A stretch of DNA of 64,000 nucleotides, from assembly GCA_963813345.1 (NCBI GenBank), contig CAWEYR010000021.1, forward strand, positions 119,606-183,605, in the 5' to 3' direction. The translations under genes and the position numbers were made by a program. Below the pieces are notes generated by a model. That model did not search any database. It was not told the origin of the DNA and saw only the letters and a program-made list of their open reading frames with translations. Origin of the DNA: CAWDDA01 sp963813345. Lineage in GTDB: Bacteria > Acidobacteriota > Blastocatellia > RBC074. This document shows, in pieces, positions 36,469 through 46,129 of this stretch; positions within the stretch are counted from its first letter, which is position 1; the number at the start of each line of letters is the position of its first letter.

Positions 36469-37471
36469 GGTGACCGATGCGGCAAACATCAACGTCAGTC
36501 CTCGCCGACGGAGCTGGCTGCGCACTCGCATCGAGTATTTGACTGCCTGGACCATCCTCAAGTCTTTGGGTGGCCTTCCCCGCCGAACCGCCGTGGCTGC
36601 CGGTATCGCACTTGGGAGCGTGGCTCACGCAATCCTTCCGCATCTCAGAGATCGCGCTGAAGAGAATCTGGGAATGGCGCTTCCTGAGCTCGATCAGGCC
36701 GAGCGCAATGAAATCAAGCGGGGAGTCTTTCGAAATCTCGGACGGTTGCTCGGAGAGGTCAGCCAGTTTCCGAAGCTCAATCGTGAGAACATCGAAAGGG
36801 TCGTCTCATACGTCGGCCTCGAGAACTTCGTCACAGCGCGTGATCGCGGTCGCGGTGTGATCCTGCTGACTGGACACATCGGCGCGTGGGAACTCTCTGT
36901 CTTTTCGCATGCACTCTATGGTCATCCGATGTCATTTCTTGCGCGTCGCATAGATAATCCGCTTGTCGAGCAGCTGGCAGAGACCTATCGCGGCCGCGTC
37001 GGAAACCGGAGCATCGATAAGCGAGGATCGCTCCGCGAGGTAATTCGGACTCTCAAGGCAGGCGGCGTCGTTGGGATACTCGCTGATTTGAATGCGACAC
37101 GTGAAGAAGGCGTCTTTGTCGATTTTTTTGGGATGCCCGCATGCACGACTGCAGGAGTTGCGACGCTCGCACAGCGAACCGGCGCGGCAGTTGTACCCGG
37201 GTACATTGTCTGGAACGAAAAGGAACAGATTCATCATCTTCATTTCGAGCCATTTCTGGAAACAATCGACACGGGTAATCCAAAAGCGGATGTGGTGACC
37301 AATACCGCGCGTTATACGAAAGCACTCGAGGAGGCAATTCGCCGCCATCCGGATCAATGGCTTTGGATTCACAGGCGCTGGCGTACGAAACCGGAAGAGG
37401 GGGTCGGGGGTCAGGGATCAGGGGTCGGGGTCGGGGGTCGGGGAAGTCAGAAGTTTGAGTTCAAGCTTTAG
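36440..37471 (+). CDS. LpxL/HtrB-like lipid A acyltransferase
   Basis: LLTGHIGAWELS carries the H-x4-E acyltransferase motif. GGVVGILADLNATREEGVFV and FFGMPACTTAGVATLAQRTG are the following LpxL blocks, and HPDQWLWIHRRWRTKP is the family end. The enzyme adds a secondary acyl chain to lipid A or a related lipid at the inner membrane. ATG 36440 overlaps the phosphatase end by 29 bases. The last 24 residues after RTKP are G/V-rich and are encoded entirely by repeat R2 (37399 onward), so the natural end has been replaced or extended by the repeat. Confidence 0.88.
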   Translation: MASQVPNAFEVTDAANINVSPRRRSWLRTRIEYLTAWTILKSLGGLPRRTAVAAGIALGSVAHAILPHLRDRAEENLGMALPELDQAERNEIKRGVFRNLGRLLGEVSQFPKLNRENIERVVSYVGLENFVTARDRGRGVILLTGHIGAWELSVFSHALYGHPMSFLARRIDNPLVEQLAETYRGRVGNRSIDKRGSLREVIRTLKAGGVVGILADLNATREEGVFVDFFGMPACTTAGVATLAQRTGAAVVPGYIVWNEKEQIHHLHFEPFLETIDTGNPKADVVTNTARYTKALEEAIRRHPDQWLWIHRRWRTKPEEGVGGQGSGVGVGGRGSQKFEFKL

Positions 37472-37556
37472 CTTGTGGTTGCGAATGAACCCCAAGCTAA
37501 AGCTTGAACTCTAAACTCCTGACTTCCCCGATCCCCGACCCCGATCCCGACCCCTG
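37399..37556. repeat. Composite repeat R2 (copy b) with GGGGTCG flanks
   Basis: A GGGGTCGGGG-type array, then GAGTTCAAGCTTTAGCTTG (37460-37478), a short loop, CAAGCTAAAGCTTGAACTC (37493-37511), and the inverted CCCCGATCCCCGACC array. The stop codon of the acyltransferase (37469-37471) falls within the left core arm. Confidence 0.88.
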
Positions 37557-37569
37557 CTTTGGAGCAGTC

Positions 37570-37842
37570 ATGAACTTCAAGACACTGGTGACGACATTCG
37601 GACTGATCTTTCTTGCTGAAATGGGAGATAAGACACAACTCGCAGCGATTACGATGGTTGCGAAGACGCGCGAGCCGTTTGCGGTCTTCGTCGGAGCTTC
37701 ACTCGCCCTCGTTGCCGTGTCGTTGATCGGGGTCGCAGTTGGAGCGGTGCTCGTCAACTACATTAACCCGGATTACCTGCGTCGTGCGGCAGCTGTCGCT
37801 TTCATCGTCATCGGAATTCTTATGCTCTGGGACAAGATCTAG
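37570..37842 (+). CDS. Half-size GDT1/TMEM165 (UPF0016) family transporter
   Basis: The 90-residue protein has three hydrophobic helices and a single E-x-G-D-K-T motif (FLAEMGDKTQLAA). Full-length family members have two such halves and transport Mn2+ or Ca2+; half-size bacterial forms are expected to dimerise. TTTGGAGC lies a few bases before ATG 37570; the open frame further upstream is repeat R2. It is 12 bases upstream of lpxB. Confidence 0.87.
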   Translation: MNFKTLVTTFGLIFLAEMGDKTQLAAITMVAKTREPFAVFVGASLALVAVSLIGVAVGAVLVNYINPDYLRRAAAVAFIVIGILMLWDKI

Positions 37843-37854
37843 GATCATCTGACT

Positions 37855-39010
37855 ATGCCGGAGCCTGAACGACTCATGATCGTGGCTGGTGAGGCTTCAG
37901 GCGACCGGCACGGCGCAAAGCTCATTGCTGCGTTGCGTCAGCTCGACCCACACCGTGAGTTTGAGTTCTTTGGAGCAGGCGGTGACGAGATGCGCGCTGA
38001 GGGCGTCGAGACTCTTGTCGATTCCCGTGACGTCGCGATCATGGGTGCGCTCAGAAGTAGCTCGTGCTCTCCCTCGATTCCTGGGAGCGTTTTCTGACTT
38101 GAGAAAGGCAGCCAATTCCCGCCACCCTCGCCTTGTCATCCTCATCGATTGGCCCGAGTTCAACCTTCGACTTGCGCGTCGTCTCAATCGTGACGGGCAC
38201 CGTGTAATCTATTACATCAGCCCGCAACTGTGGGCGTGGCGGAGCTATCGCATTGCTACGGTCAAGAAGCACGTTGAGCAGATGCTCGTAATTCTTCCGT
38301 TCGAGCAGGATTTCTATGCTCGTCATGGAGTAAAGGTGACGTACGTAGGACATCCCCTGCTTGACAGCATCGAGGTCAGGGAACCTCGCGACAGCTTTCG
38401 TAGTCGGCTGGGGATAAGATCAGATCAACGGCTTATCGCTTTGCTGCCAGGAAGCCGTGAATCGGAAATCCGTTTCATACTCCCTCCACTTCTCGAAACA
38501 GCGTCGCGCCTTTCAACCTCACGCCCCGACTTACGGTTCATTCTCGTCCTGGCGCCATCAATCTCACGTGAGAACCTTGAGAGGGCGATTCCTGATTCGG
38601 TGCATGTCGAAAGCGGTGATACAGCGAGCGCGCTTGCAGCATCTGATCTTGCGGTTGCCGCAAGCGGTACGGCGACACTTGAAGCTGCCATCATCGGGAC
38701 CCCACTGATTGTTGTCTATCGTTCGTCCACGCTGAACTGGAAGCTTTTCTGGCCCCTGATCAACGTCCCGTTTGTCGGTATGCCAAACCTGATTGCAGGT
38801 CGTCAGATTGCACCGGAGCTTTTGCAGGATGCGCTCAATCCGGAGAGGCTCGAAGCCGAGATCGTCAAGCTGATCGACAATCCCGCAATGCTCCAGACAC
38901 AGCGCGAGGAATTCAGGAAGGTCCGCGAAACCCTGGGAGCTTCTGACGCATCTATGCGGGCAGCTGAATGCTTGTTGAAGGCACTTGAAACTAGAAAACA
39001 GCTCGAATGA
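37855..39010 (+). CDS. lpxB: Lipid-A-disaccharide synthase, one frameshift
   Basis: MPEPERLMIVAGEASGDRHG is the standard LpxB opening (AGEASGD). The frame changes near 38055 after VAIMGAL and continues SEVARALPRFLGAFSDL, DWPEFNLRLARRL, YYISPQLWAW, YVGHPLLD, ALLPGSRESEI and AASGTATLEAAIIGTPLIVV. The total of about 385 residues is normal. It condenses UDP-2,3-diacylglucosamine with lipid X to form the lipid A disaccharide. The gene should be single-copy and near essential in an organism with this pathway, so the shift is probably a sequencing error. Confidence 0.93.
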
Positions 39011-39011
39011 A

Positions 39012-39081
39012 ACGGCAAGCTAAAGCTTGAACTCCATACTCAGCACTCAGCACTCAGCACCCAGCACTCAGCACCCAGCAC
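39012..39081. repeat. Composite repeat R2 (copy c, right half only)
   Basis: GGCAAGCTAAAGCTTGAACTCC starts right after the lpxB stop, followed by a tandem CAGCACTCAGCACCC array to 39081. The array encodes the last residues and stop of the convergent asparaginase. No spacers separate the 7-10 base units, so it is not a CRISPR. Confidence 0.85.
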
Positions 39082-40069
39082 CCTCACTATCCTGCCTTCA
39101 AACGACTCACGAATGCGCTCGACATCCCAACCTGCGCCGAGCGTCAGCATCAATTTGATTCGCGCTTTGTGGCTTGGCAGAAGACCGCCGAGAATCACTC
39201 CCATTCGGCGAAGCTGCTTTCCTGCTCCCTCATAGGCGTACGTATCGAGGACGCGGCCGCGCGGACAGCGTGAAGTGATTACAACCGGGAGCCCTTTGGC
39301 GAGAGCGCGATCGATTGAAGGGAGTGTGGCGCGGGTGACATTGCCTCTTCCAAGACCTTCGATCACAAGACCGCGAGCACCATCGTCAACGAGATAGTCG
39401 ATCAGCCGGCCATCACTGCCAGCAGAGAGTCTTGACGATCTCGACTCGCTCTTCAAGCGAAGCACCAGCAATGTGTTCACGGATTGCGCGCTGTCTCGTC
39501 ACGATCAGTCGATCTTTGTCGATTATTCCAAGAGGTCCGAAGTCGCGGCTTCTGAACGTATCAGGTGCTTCAGTGTGCGTCTTCACCGCTTCTGAACCCG
39601 ACAGTACCTGATCGTTCATGACGACCAGTACTCCCAGTCCTCGCGCGGCCGGGTCGGCTGCGACACGCACCGCGGAACGAAGATTCCCGGGCCCGTCCCA
39701 ACTGAGTTCCGAGCTGTTGCGCATTGCACCCACAAACACGACGGGCTTCTCTGAATTCAGAATCAGATCCAGAAGATACGCGGTTTCCTCGAGGGTATCC
39801 GTGCCATGAGTGATGACTGCTCCGGCAGTTTCCGGCCGAACGATCTCAGTTTTGACCTGATCGGCCAACTCCATCATCAATGAAGGAGTCATATGTGGTC
39901 CCGCGAGCCGCGCGAAATCACGAACCTCAAAATCTGCGATCTCATCGAGCCCCGGAACCCGTGCAATGATCTCCTTGCCCGAAAGCGAAGGGATAGCGCC
40001 TCCGGTTCGAGGATCGATCTGCATCGAAATCGTTCCGCCGGTGAAAAAGATTGCAAGATGTGGTTTCAT
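39040..40069 (-). CDS. L-asparaginase, one frameshift
   Basis: FFTGGTISMQ carries the first catalytic threonine and ITHGTDTLEETAYLL the second T-D pair. VFVGAMRNSSELSWDGPGNL is conserved and, after a frame change near 39420, so are GARGLVIEGLGRGNV and VVITSRCPRGRV. About 343 residues, typical size. It hydrolyses asparagine to aspartate and ammonia. There is no signal peptide, so it is the cytoplasmic type. The final 14 residues and stop come from repeat R2 copy c. Confidence 0.9.
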
Positions 40070-40102
40070 CGATGCGGCAGATTATCGGCCAGGAGATTCG
40101 AA

Positions 40103-42974
40103 GTGAGCAAGTTGACCAAGGACGCACCTCTGAGAGCTGACATCCGGCGGCTGGGTAACCTGCTCGGCGCGACACTCGAGAGATTTGGAGGCAAGAAACT
40201 TTTTGTCACCGAGGAGCGAGTGCGCGCGCTGTGCAAGGCTATGAGACAAACGCCTTCGCGCGCGAACGAAACAAAGCTCAAACGATTGTTGTCCCGGCTC
40301 ACGCTTGACGAGGCGATCAGCGTCATTCGCGCGTTTTCCGTCTATTTCCAATTGGTCAATATCGCCGAGCAGCATCACCGCATTCGCCGGAAACGATTCT
40401 ACGACCTGCACACGCCTGATGATCCACAGCGGGGCTCAATTCTCGAGACACTCCGGCGTCTCGAACGGGCGGGAATCCACTCGGCCAAAGACGTGCAGCA
40501 GGTCCTCGACGGCCTTGAGATAGTTCCTGTGATGACGGCACATCCGACCGAGGCAGCGCGCCGCACTCTGCTCGAGAAGCACCGCCGGATTGCCGATCTG
40601 CTTGCACGTTTCGATGCGGGAGAAATACCGCTGAGAATGAAAGAGAAGCTCGAGCAGGAGCTGGCTGCGGAAGTCGAGTCGATATGGCAGACGGACGAAG
40701 TTCGTCATACTCAGCCGACGGTTCTCGATGAAGTTAACAATGGTCTTTACTACTTCGATGCCACGCTTTTCGATGTCGTACCCGAGCTGATGGAAGAGCT
40801 CGAGCGTGGACTCGCGGCGACGTTTCCCGGAGTAAAGCTTCGTGACGGTAGTGCTCCTCTTCGATTCGGTTCGTGGATTGGAGGTGATCGTGACGGTAAT
40901 CCGTTCGTAACACCGGAGGTCACATGGGATGCGGTTCTGCTCGCTCAAAGACTCGCACTAAGAAAATACCTTACCTCTGTTGCCGACCTTAGCCGACGCC
41001 TCAGTGAATCCTCGCGGCTGGCTCAAGCATCAGAGGAGCTGCTGCTGACGCTTCGCCGCGACGCTGCTATTTTTCCTGCGGTCGCGGCTGAGGTGTCGTC
41101 CAGGAATAAGGAAGAACCCTATCGACAGAAGCTCGGTTACATCTATACGCGGCTTGAGAATACGCTCCGCCGCAATCGTGACCTTGCGCCCCTACTGCAG
41201 ATCGAGGCTCCAAAGCGGCTGATCTCAGTGCGTCCCGGCCTGCCGATTGTTCGAACCTTGAGTGGTTCGGATTCTTCATCCGCAGAGGTGTATCGCGATG
41301 GGGGCGAGCTTTGGAATGATCTGCGAATCGTCAGAGACAGTCTGCGCCAGGGACGCGCGGTCCATGCATCTTACGAGATTGAGAGACTGATGCATCAGGT
41401 CGCCGTCTTCGATCTTCACCTTGCAGCGCTTGATCTGAGGCAGCATAGCGAACGTCATACATCCGCCCTTCGTGAACTCACTCGCGGTCTCGGGCTCAAG
41501 ACTGACTATGCGGCTATGGATGAAGAATCCAGGGTCAATTGGCTCGTGGGCGAAATCGATACTCCGCGGCCGCTGGTCGCGGCCGATGCACAGCTGAGCG
41601 AAGCAACAACCGAGACTCTCAACGTTTTTCGAGTCGCCCGACGCGTAATCGACGAGATCAGTCCGAAAGCAATCGGGACTTACATCGTCAGTATGACTCA
41701 GGATGCGAGTGACCTTCTGGCTGCGCTCGTTCTTGCAAAGCAGGCCGGCCTGGTTGCAAACGCGAACGGATCGCAACCCGTGCTTCAATTGCCTGTCGCG
41801 CCTCTTTTTGAAACGATCGACGACCTTCGCAGAGCGCCCGGTATGCTCCGTCAATTGTTGTCAGTTCCCGCGTACCGCAACCTTGTGCGGGCGAATGATG
41901 ATCTCCAGGAGGTCATGATTGGTTATTCGGACAGCAGCAAGGATGGCGGGATTCTTACGTCGAGCTGGGAGCTTTATCAGGCTCAGGAACGGCTTTGGGA
42001 AGTAGCGCGCGAGTTCGGCGTCAGCCTCAGATTGTTTCATGGGCGCGGCGGGACTGTTGGAAGGGGCGGGGGGCCGAGTCACGAAGCGATACTCGCTCAG
42101 CCACCTGAAACGGTGGCGGGCCGCATCAAGATCACGGAGCAGGGTGAAGTAATTTCGTCAAAGTACGGTCTCCCCGAAATCGGGTTGCGGAGCGTCGAGT
42201 TGACAACTGCCGCAGTCATTGCGGCGAGCCTGAAGCAGGCCAATCTTCCGGAACGCAAGCTCGCGAAATGGAAGGAAACGATGGGAGAGCTGTCAGAGTC
42301 GGCATTCGCCACCTACAGGCGAGTGGTGTACGAGACTCCGGGTTTCTATGAGTACTTTACGCTTGCGACACCAGTCGAAGAGTTCGCGAACATGCGGATT
42401 GGATCGCGACCGGCGCGCCGTCGTTCGACCTCGGCAGGTCTCACCGATCTGAGGGCAATTCCGTGGGTCTTTGGTTGGACGCAGAGTCGGCATCTTTTGC
42501 CGGGATGGCTCGGCGTCGGGCAGGCGCTCGATGCATTCGTTCAAAAGAATCGGAAAGCCAACCTTGCGCTGTTGCGCGAGATGTATTCCGAATGGTCGTT
42601 CTTTCATTCGACCATCTCGAATATCGAAATGACGCTCGCAAAAGCGGACTTCCAGATTGCGCGCCAATACACCGAGCGGCTCGCTGCAGGGTCTGCCGGG
42701 CTGCGTATCTTCAAGCTTCTTGAGGACGAGTTTCTGCGAACTACAAAGATGGTTCTCGCAATTACTGCGCGAGCGCACGCTGCTTGAGAACTCACCGGTT
42801 CTCGAGCGTTCAATCAAGGTAAGAAATCCTTATGTGGATCCGATGAGCTATATGCAGGTCGAGCTACTAGATCGAAAACGTAAAGGCAAAAAGGTCGAAG
42901 ACGAAGACAAGCTCTTTTACGCGATTCTCCTCACCATAAATGGCGTCGCTTCTGGAATGAGAAACACGGGTTAA
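40103..42974 (+). CDS. ppc: Phosphoenolpyruvate carboxylase, one late frameshift
   Basis: VMTAHPTEAARRT (catalytic His), IGGDRDGNPFVTPEV, LFHGRGGTVGRGGGPSHEAI and QGEVISSKYGLPEI are signature blocks of PEPC. The first frame ends at 42787. Shifting near 42768 restores LRERTLLENSPVLERSIKVR NPYVDPMSYMQVELL and the invariant carboxy-terminal GMRNTG at 42974, giving about 957 residues. The start is GTG 40103 with AGGAG seven bases before it; the longer open frame upstream is antisense to asparaginase. It fixes bicarbonate onto PEP to give oxaloacetate. Confidence 0.94.
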
Positions 42975-42976
42975 GA

Positions 42977-43078
42977 GTACGTTGTACATTTCGCGCCGAA
43001 TTTGGCGTGCGATGGCTTCACGCTTCGTCTGCGACTATCAGCGGCTGCGTACCGCACTGCAAATGCGGTACAACGTAC
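42977..43078. repeat. R3 element with GTACGTTGTAC terminal inverted repeats
   Basis: GTACGTTGTAC at 42977-42987 and its exact reverse complement GTACAACGTAC at 43068-43078 bound a 102-base element, like the ends of a miniature transposable element. The right end also forms the hairpin ACCGCACTGCAAATGCGGT. It starts two bases after the ppc stop and occupies much of the gap before the PAP2 gene. Confidence 0.75.
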
Positions 43079-43215
43079 CGTAAAATTTGAATTGATCTGA
43101 AGAATTGTCCTGGTGCATGATGCGCCCAGCATCATCAAACGCGGCACAGCCACCTTCAGCCAGTGGTTCTGAGTCGCATGCGTTTCCCGTTTCATCTATC
43201 ACAAGGGAGAGTGCA

Positions 43216-44696
43216 ATGCTCCGTTTCATGCCTATCACGACCATTCAGCGAGTGCTACTTTTGGCCTCTTGCTCGCAATGAGTCTCATTGCAAGCCTTCC
43301 GCTTCCCAGAGCCCAGGCACAAGACCCTGCGCAAGCTGAAACGAATGCCGTTCCGCGGCGTCTCGGCGCATGCCGCTTTTCGTCCTTTAACCAACTCGAG
43401 CCGAACGGCGGTAATTGGAAGACGTGGGTGATCGCAAATCCACAGCGATTTTGTTCCAAGTGCGCCACCTTACGCGCCTGAAGAAATCGCAGAGTTGATC
43501 CAACTGCAGCATACCAACGATCCAGCCGCACGTGCGAACGTTGCCTACTGGAATGCTGGAGGGCCATCATACCGGTGGAACGAGATACTGATAGCTCAAG
43601 CAACCAGGGCCGCGACCAATGCGATTCGAATAGGCAGGGCTCAGGCGCTGCTAAATGTAGCCATCTATGACGCACTTGTCGCGGCGTGGTACGCAAAATA
43701 CCTTCACGAGCGTCCGCGACCAGGCGAGTGCAATCCTGTCTTGACCACGTTAATTCCCACTCCGCAGAGCCCATCCTATCCAAGCGCCTATGCGGTTGCA
43801 GCCGGAGCAGCATCGACCGTGCTCGCTTATCTGTATCCGACTGAGGCCGCCTCCTATACCAGCCAGGCCGAACTTGCCGGCCTGTCACGACTCCAGGCGG
43901 GAGTAAACTATCGCAGCGATGTGGTTGCCGGTCTTGCGCTCGGCCGGGCAATTGGCGCGCAGGTGGTGGCGCGCGGACAGAACGACGGCTCGAGTGCTGT
44001 CTTCACCGGAACGATACCAACCGGGCCCTGCAACTGGAAGGGAACAAACCCGGCAGAGCCTCTTGCGGGGACGTGGAAGACGTGGGTTGTTACTTCCGGA
44101 AGTGAGTTCCGGCCGGGCCCACCTCCGCCCTGCAATGCAGGATCAGCTCAATTCGAGAGAGACATTGCCGAGGTCAAGAATCACCCGCGCGTCGCTTCCT
44201 GCGACTGCAGCGACCTTCCCTACCATCAGACTGGCCTCCTACTGGGAGGGCCACGTTCAACTAATCTGGACCGACATCTTGAGCAGAAAGATCTTTGAGC
44301 ATGGTCTCGACACGAATCCACTCCGCGCCGCCCGAGCCTACGCCCTGTTTTCAGTTGCGGGCTATGACTCGATCATTTCGGTTTTCGACGCGAAGTACGC
44401 GTACTGGTATATTCGTCCGAATCAGCACGATCCGACGATCGCACCGATTTTCCCCGTACCCAAACCACCCGAGTTATCCGTCCGCTCACGCGATCTACGA
44501 TGGCGGATATGCCGAGGTGCTGTCGTATCTATTCCCACAGGACGAGGCAGCATTCAGGGCCCCAGCGGCAGAAGCCGGACTCTCCCGGATCTGGGCAGGA
44601 ATCCATTACAGATTTGACGTCGAAGCGTCCATCGGTCTCGCTGCAAACGTTGGAAGGAAGGTAATCGAATACGCTAAAACGGATGGCTCACAGTAG
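43216..44696 (+). CDS. Secreted tandem-domain PAP2/vanadium haloperoxidase-like protein, several frameshifts
   Basis: GGGAGAG precedes ATG 43216. The signal peptide (MLRFMPITTIQRVLL into FGLLLAMSLIASLPLPRAQA) and the rest change frame near 43255, 43457, 44200 and 44470. At 43457 deleting one T of a TTTT run restores RFVPSAPPYAPEEIAELIQL. Two homologous halves are visible: GGNWKTWVIANP with SYPSAYAVAAGAASTVLAYL and AGLSRLQAGVNYRSDVVAGL, and AGTWKTWVVTSG with SYPSAHAIYDGGYAEVLSYL and AGLSRIWAGIHYRFDVEASI. These match the PSxH phosphatase/haloperoxidase core, with the first half lacking the motif histidine (PSAYA). Only the second half may be catalytic. Confidence 0.78.
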
Positions 44697-44709
44697 CACT
44701 TGGAGCGAT

Positions 44710-44807
44710 TGAGTGCTGAGTGCTGGGTGTTGAGTATGGAGTTCAAGCTTTAGCTTGCTCTTGGCGATTAGAATGAAAAAGAGCAAGCTGAAGCTTGAAC
44801 TCCATAC
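44710..44807. repeat. Composite repeat R2 (copy d) with GAGTGCTG flanks
   Basis: A GAGTGCTGAGTGCTGGG array, TATGGAGTTCAAGCTTTAGC TTG, a loop, and CAAGCTGAAGCTTGAACTCC ATA. It separates the PAP2 gene from its decayed third domain copy, 14 bases after the PAP2 stop. Confidence 0.88.
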
Positions 44808-44811
44808 AAGC

Positions 44812-45295
44812 TTCACTACAGAGACACCGGCCTCCTACTGGGAAGGGCCAGTTCAACTAATCTGGACCGACATCTTGAGCAGCGAGATCTTTAAAGCTTG
44901 GGCTCGACACGAAACCACTGCGTGACGACAGAGCCTACGCCCTCTACTCAGTTGCGGGCTATGACTCGATTACTGCGGTTTGGGATGCGAAGTATGCGTA
45001 CTGGTATATTCGTCCCGAATCAGCACGATCTGACGAGAGCAACTATTTTCACCGTGCGAAACCAACTGAGTTACTCATCAGCTCATGAGAATCTACGACG
45101 GTGGTTATTCTGAGGCGCTGTCGTATCTTTTCTCATAGGACGAAGCCGCATTCAGTGCCTCAGCGACTGATGCCTAGCTCTCCACGGATTTGGGCACGAA
45201 CTCATTACAGATCGGCTGTCGAAGCGTCCAACGGTCTCGTGCCGACGTTGGAAGGAAAGTTATCGAGGAAGCCATAACGGATGGCTGACAGTAGC
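44812..45295 (+). pseudogene. Decayed third copy of the PAP2/haloperoxidase domain
   Basis: The nucleotide sequence closely follows 44222-44696 (for example CTGGACCGACATCTTGAGCA, GGGCTATGACTCGATTACTG, AACGGATGGCTGACAGTAGC) but has small indels and stops. One is a CAG to TAG change at 45136-45138. It lacks a start, so it is a non-functional partial duplication of the gene's second half. Its right edge meets the IS3 remnant. Confidence 0.85.
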
Positions 45296-45299
45296 GACT

Positions 45300-46080
45300 G
45301 CAGGCGGTAGATCCTTTCTTCCTCATACTTGAGCGTTTTCATGAAGGATTCAGCCGTCGCATTGTCATAAGGATTCCCGCGCCTGCTCATGCTAATCAAA
45401 ATTCCGTGCTCCTTGAGCAGTTCGGTACACTCCTTCGACGCGTACTGCGATCCGCGATCTGAGTGATGAATCATTCCCGGCTTCACGTGCCTTGCGGCCA
45501 AAGCCATACGCAGAGGCCGACAGTGCCAACTCTACCTCGAGAGTGCGTCCAAGTTCCCAGCCGATAACCCGTCGCGAGAATCGATCAAGAATGACCGCCA
45601 AATAGACAAACTCCGACTGGAGGCGAATATAGGTGATGTCCGATACCCAAAGTTGATCGACTCCAGTAAGTTCCAGACCACGCGTCAGATTCTGATATAT
45701 CGGTAGCCCGTGATTTGAATCGGTAGTTCTCACGAATATTCGCCGACGCACGCAGAGCAGATTGTCCTCTCGCATACTCCGCTCTACCCGCTTGTGATTA
45801 ATCCTGGAGTTGGTCCGCTTTCTGATCTCTGCCGTCATCCTGGGGCTTCCGTAGCTTCGCATTTCAATCGCTATCCTCTGGATTTGATCACGCAGCTTCA
45901 TTCCCGGTCTACTCTTTCCTCACGCTTTAGGAACTGATAGAAGCCTGCACTCGCCACTCCCACTGTCTGGCACATCCATCTCACCGAAACGCCTGCCCCA
46001 GCTCCTATTTCTTCCTTGATCTTTTCGTAGACCTCATCCCTCCAAAGACGTTGTCCATCAAGTGTCGCTCCTCGATGTGC
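45300..46080 (-). mobile_element. IS3-family insertion sequence remnant (OrfB transposase, frameshifted and truncated)
   Basis: IKEEIGAGAGVSVRWMCQTV (about 46020) and MKLRDQIQRIAIEMRSYGSP onward match the HTH_21 and rve integrase parts of IS3 OrfB. The DDE residues lie in VSDITYIRLQ, IHHSDRGSQYAS and NPYDNATAESF. Frames change near 45920 and 45505. The protein stops at about LKYEEERIYR, lacking the usual last 40 residues, where the decayed PAP2 copy begins. I find no terminal inverted repeats or target duplication, and OrfA is missing. Confidence 0.85.
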
Positions 46081-46129
46081 GCCAACGTTTTTTTTAGAAA
46101 ATCCTCAGCACTCAGCACCTTCTTCTTCT

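Noticed and set aside
39012..39081. Possible CRISPR array
   Set aside because: The 7-10 base units are head-to-tail with no unique spacers, and no cas genes are nearby; it is the flank of repeat R2.
39893..40102. Seventy-residue extension of PEP carboxylase
   Set aside because: It is antisense to asparaginase and the GTG at 40103 has a proper AGGAG site and the expected protein start.
43235..43951. 238-codon open frame on the minus strand
   Set aside because: Antisense to the PAP2-like gene and without any recognisable motif.
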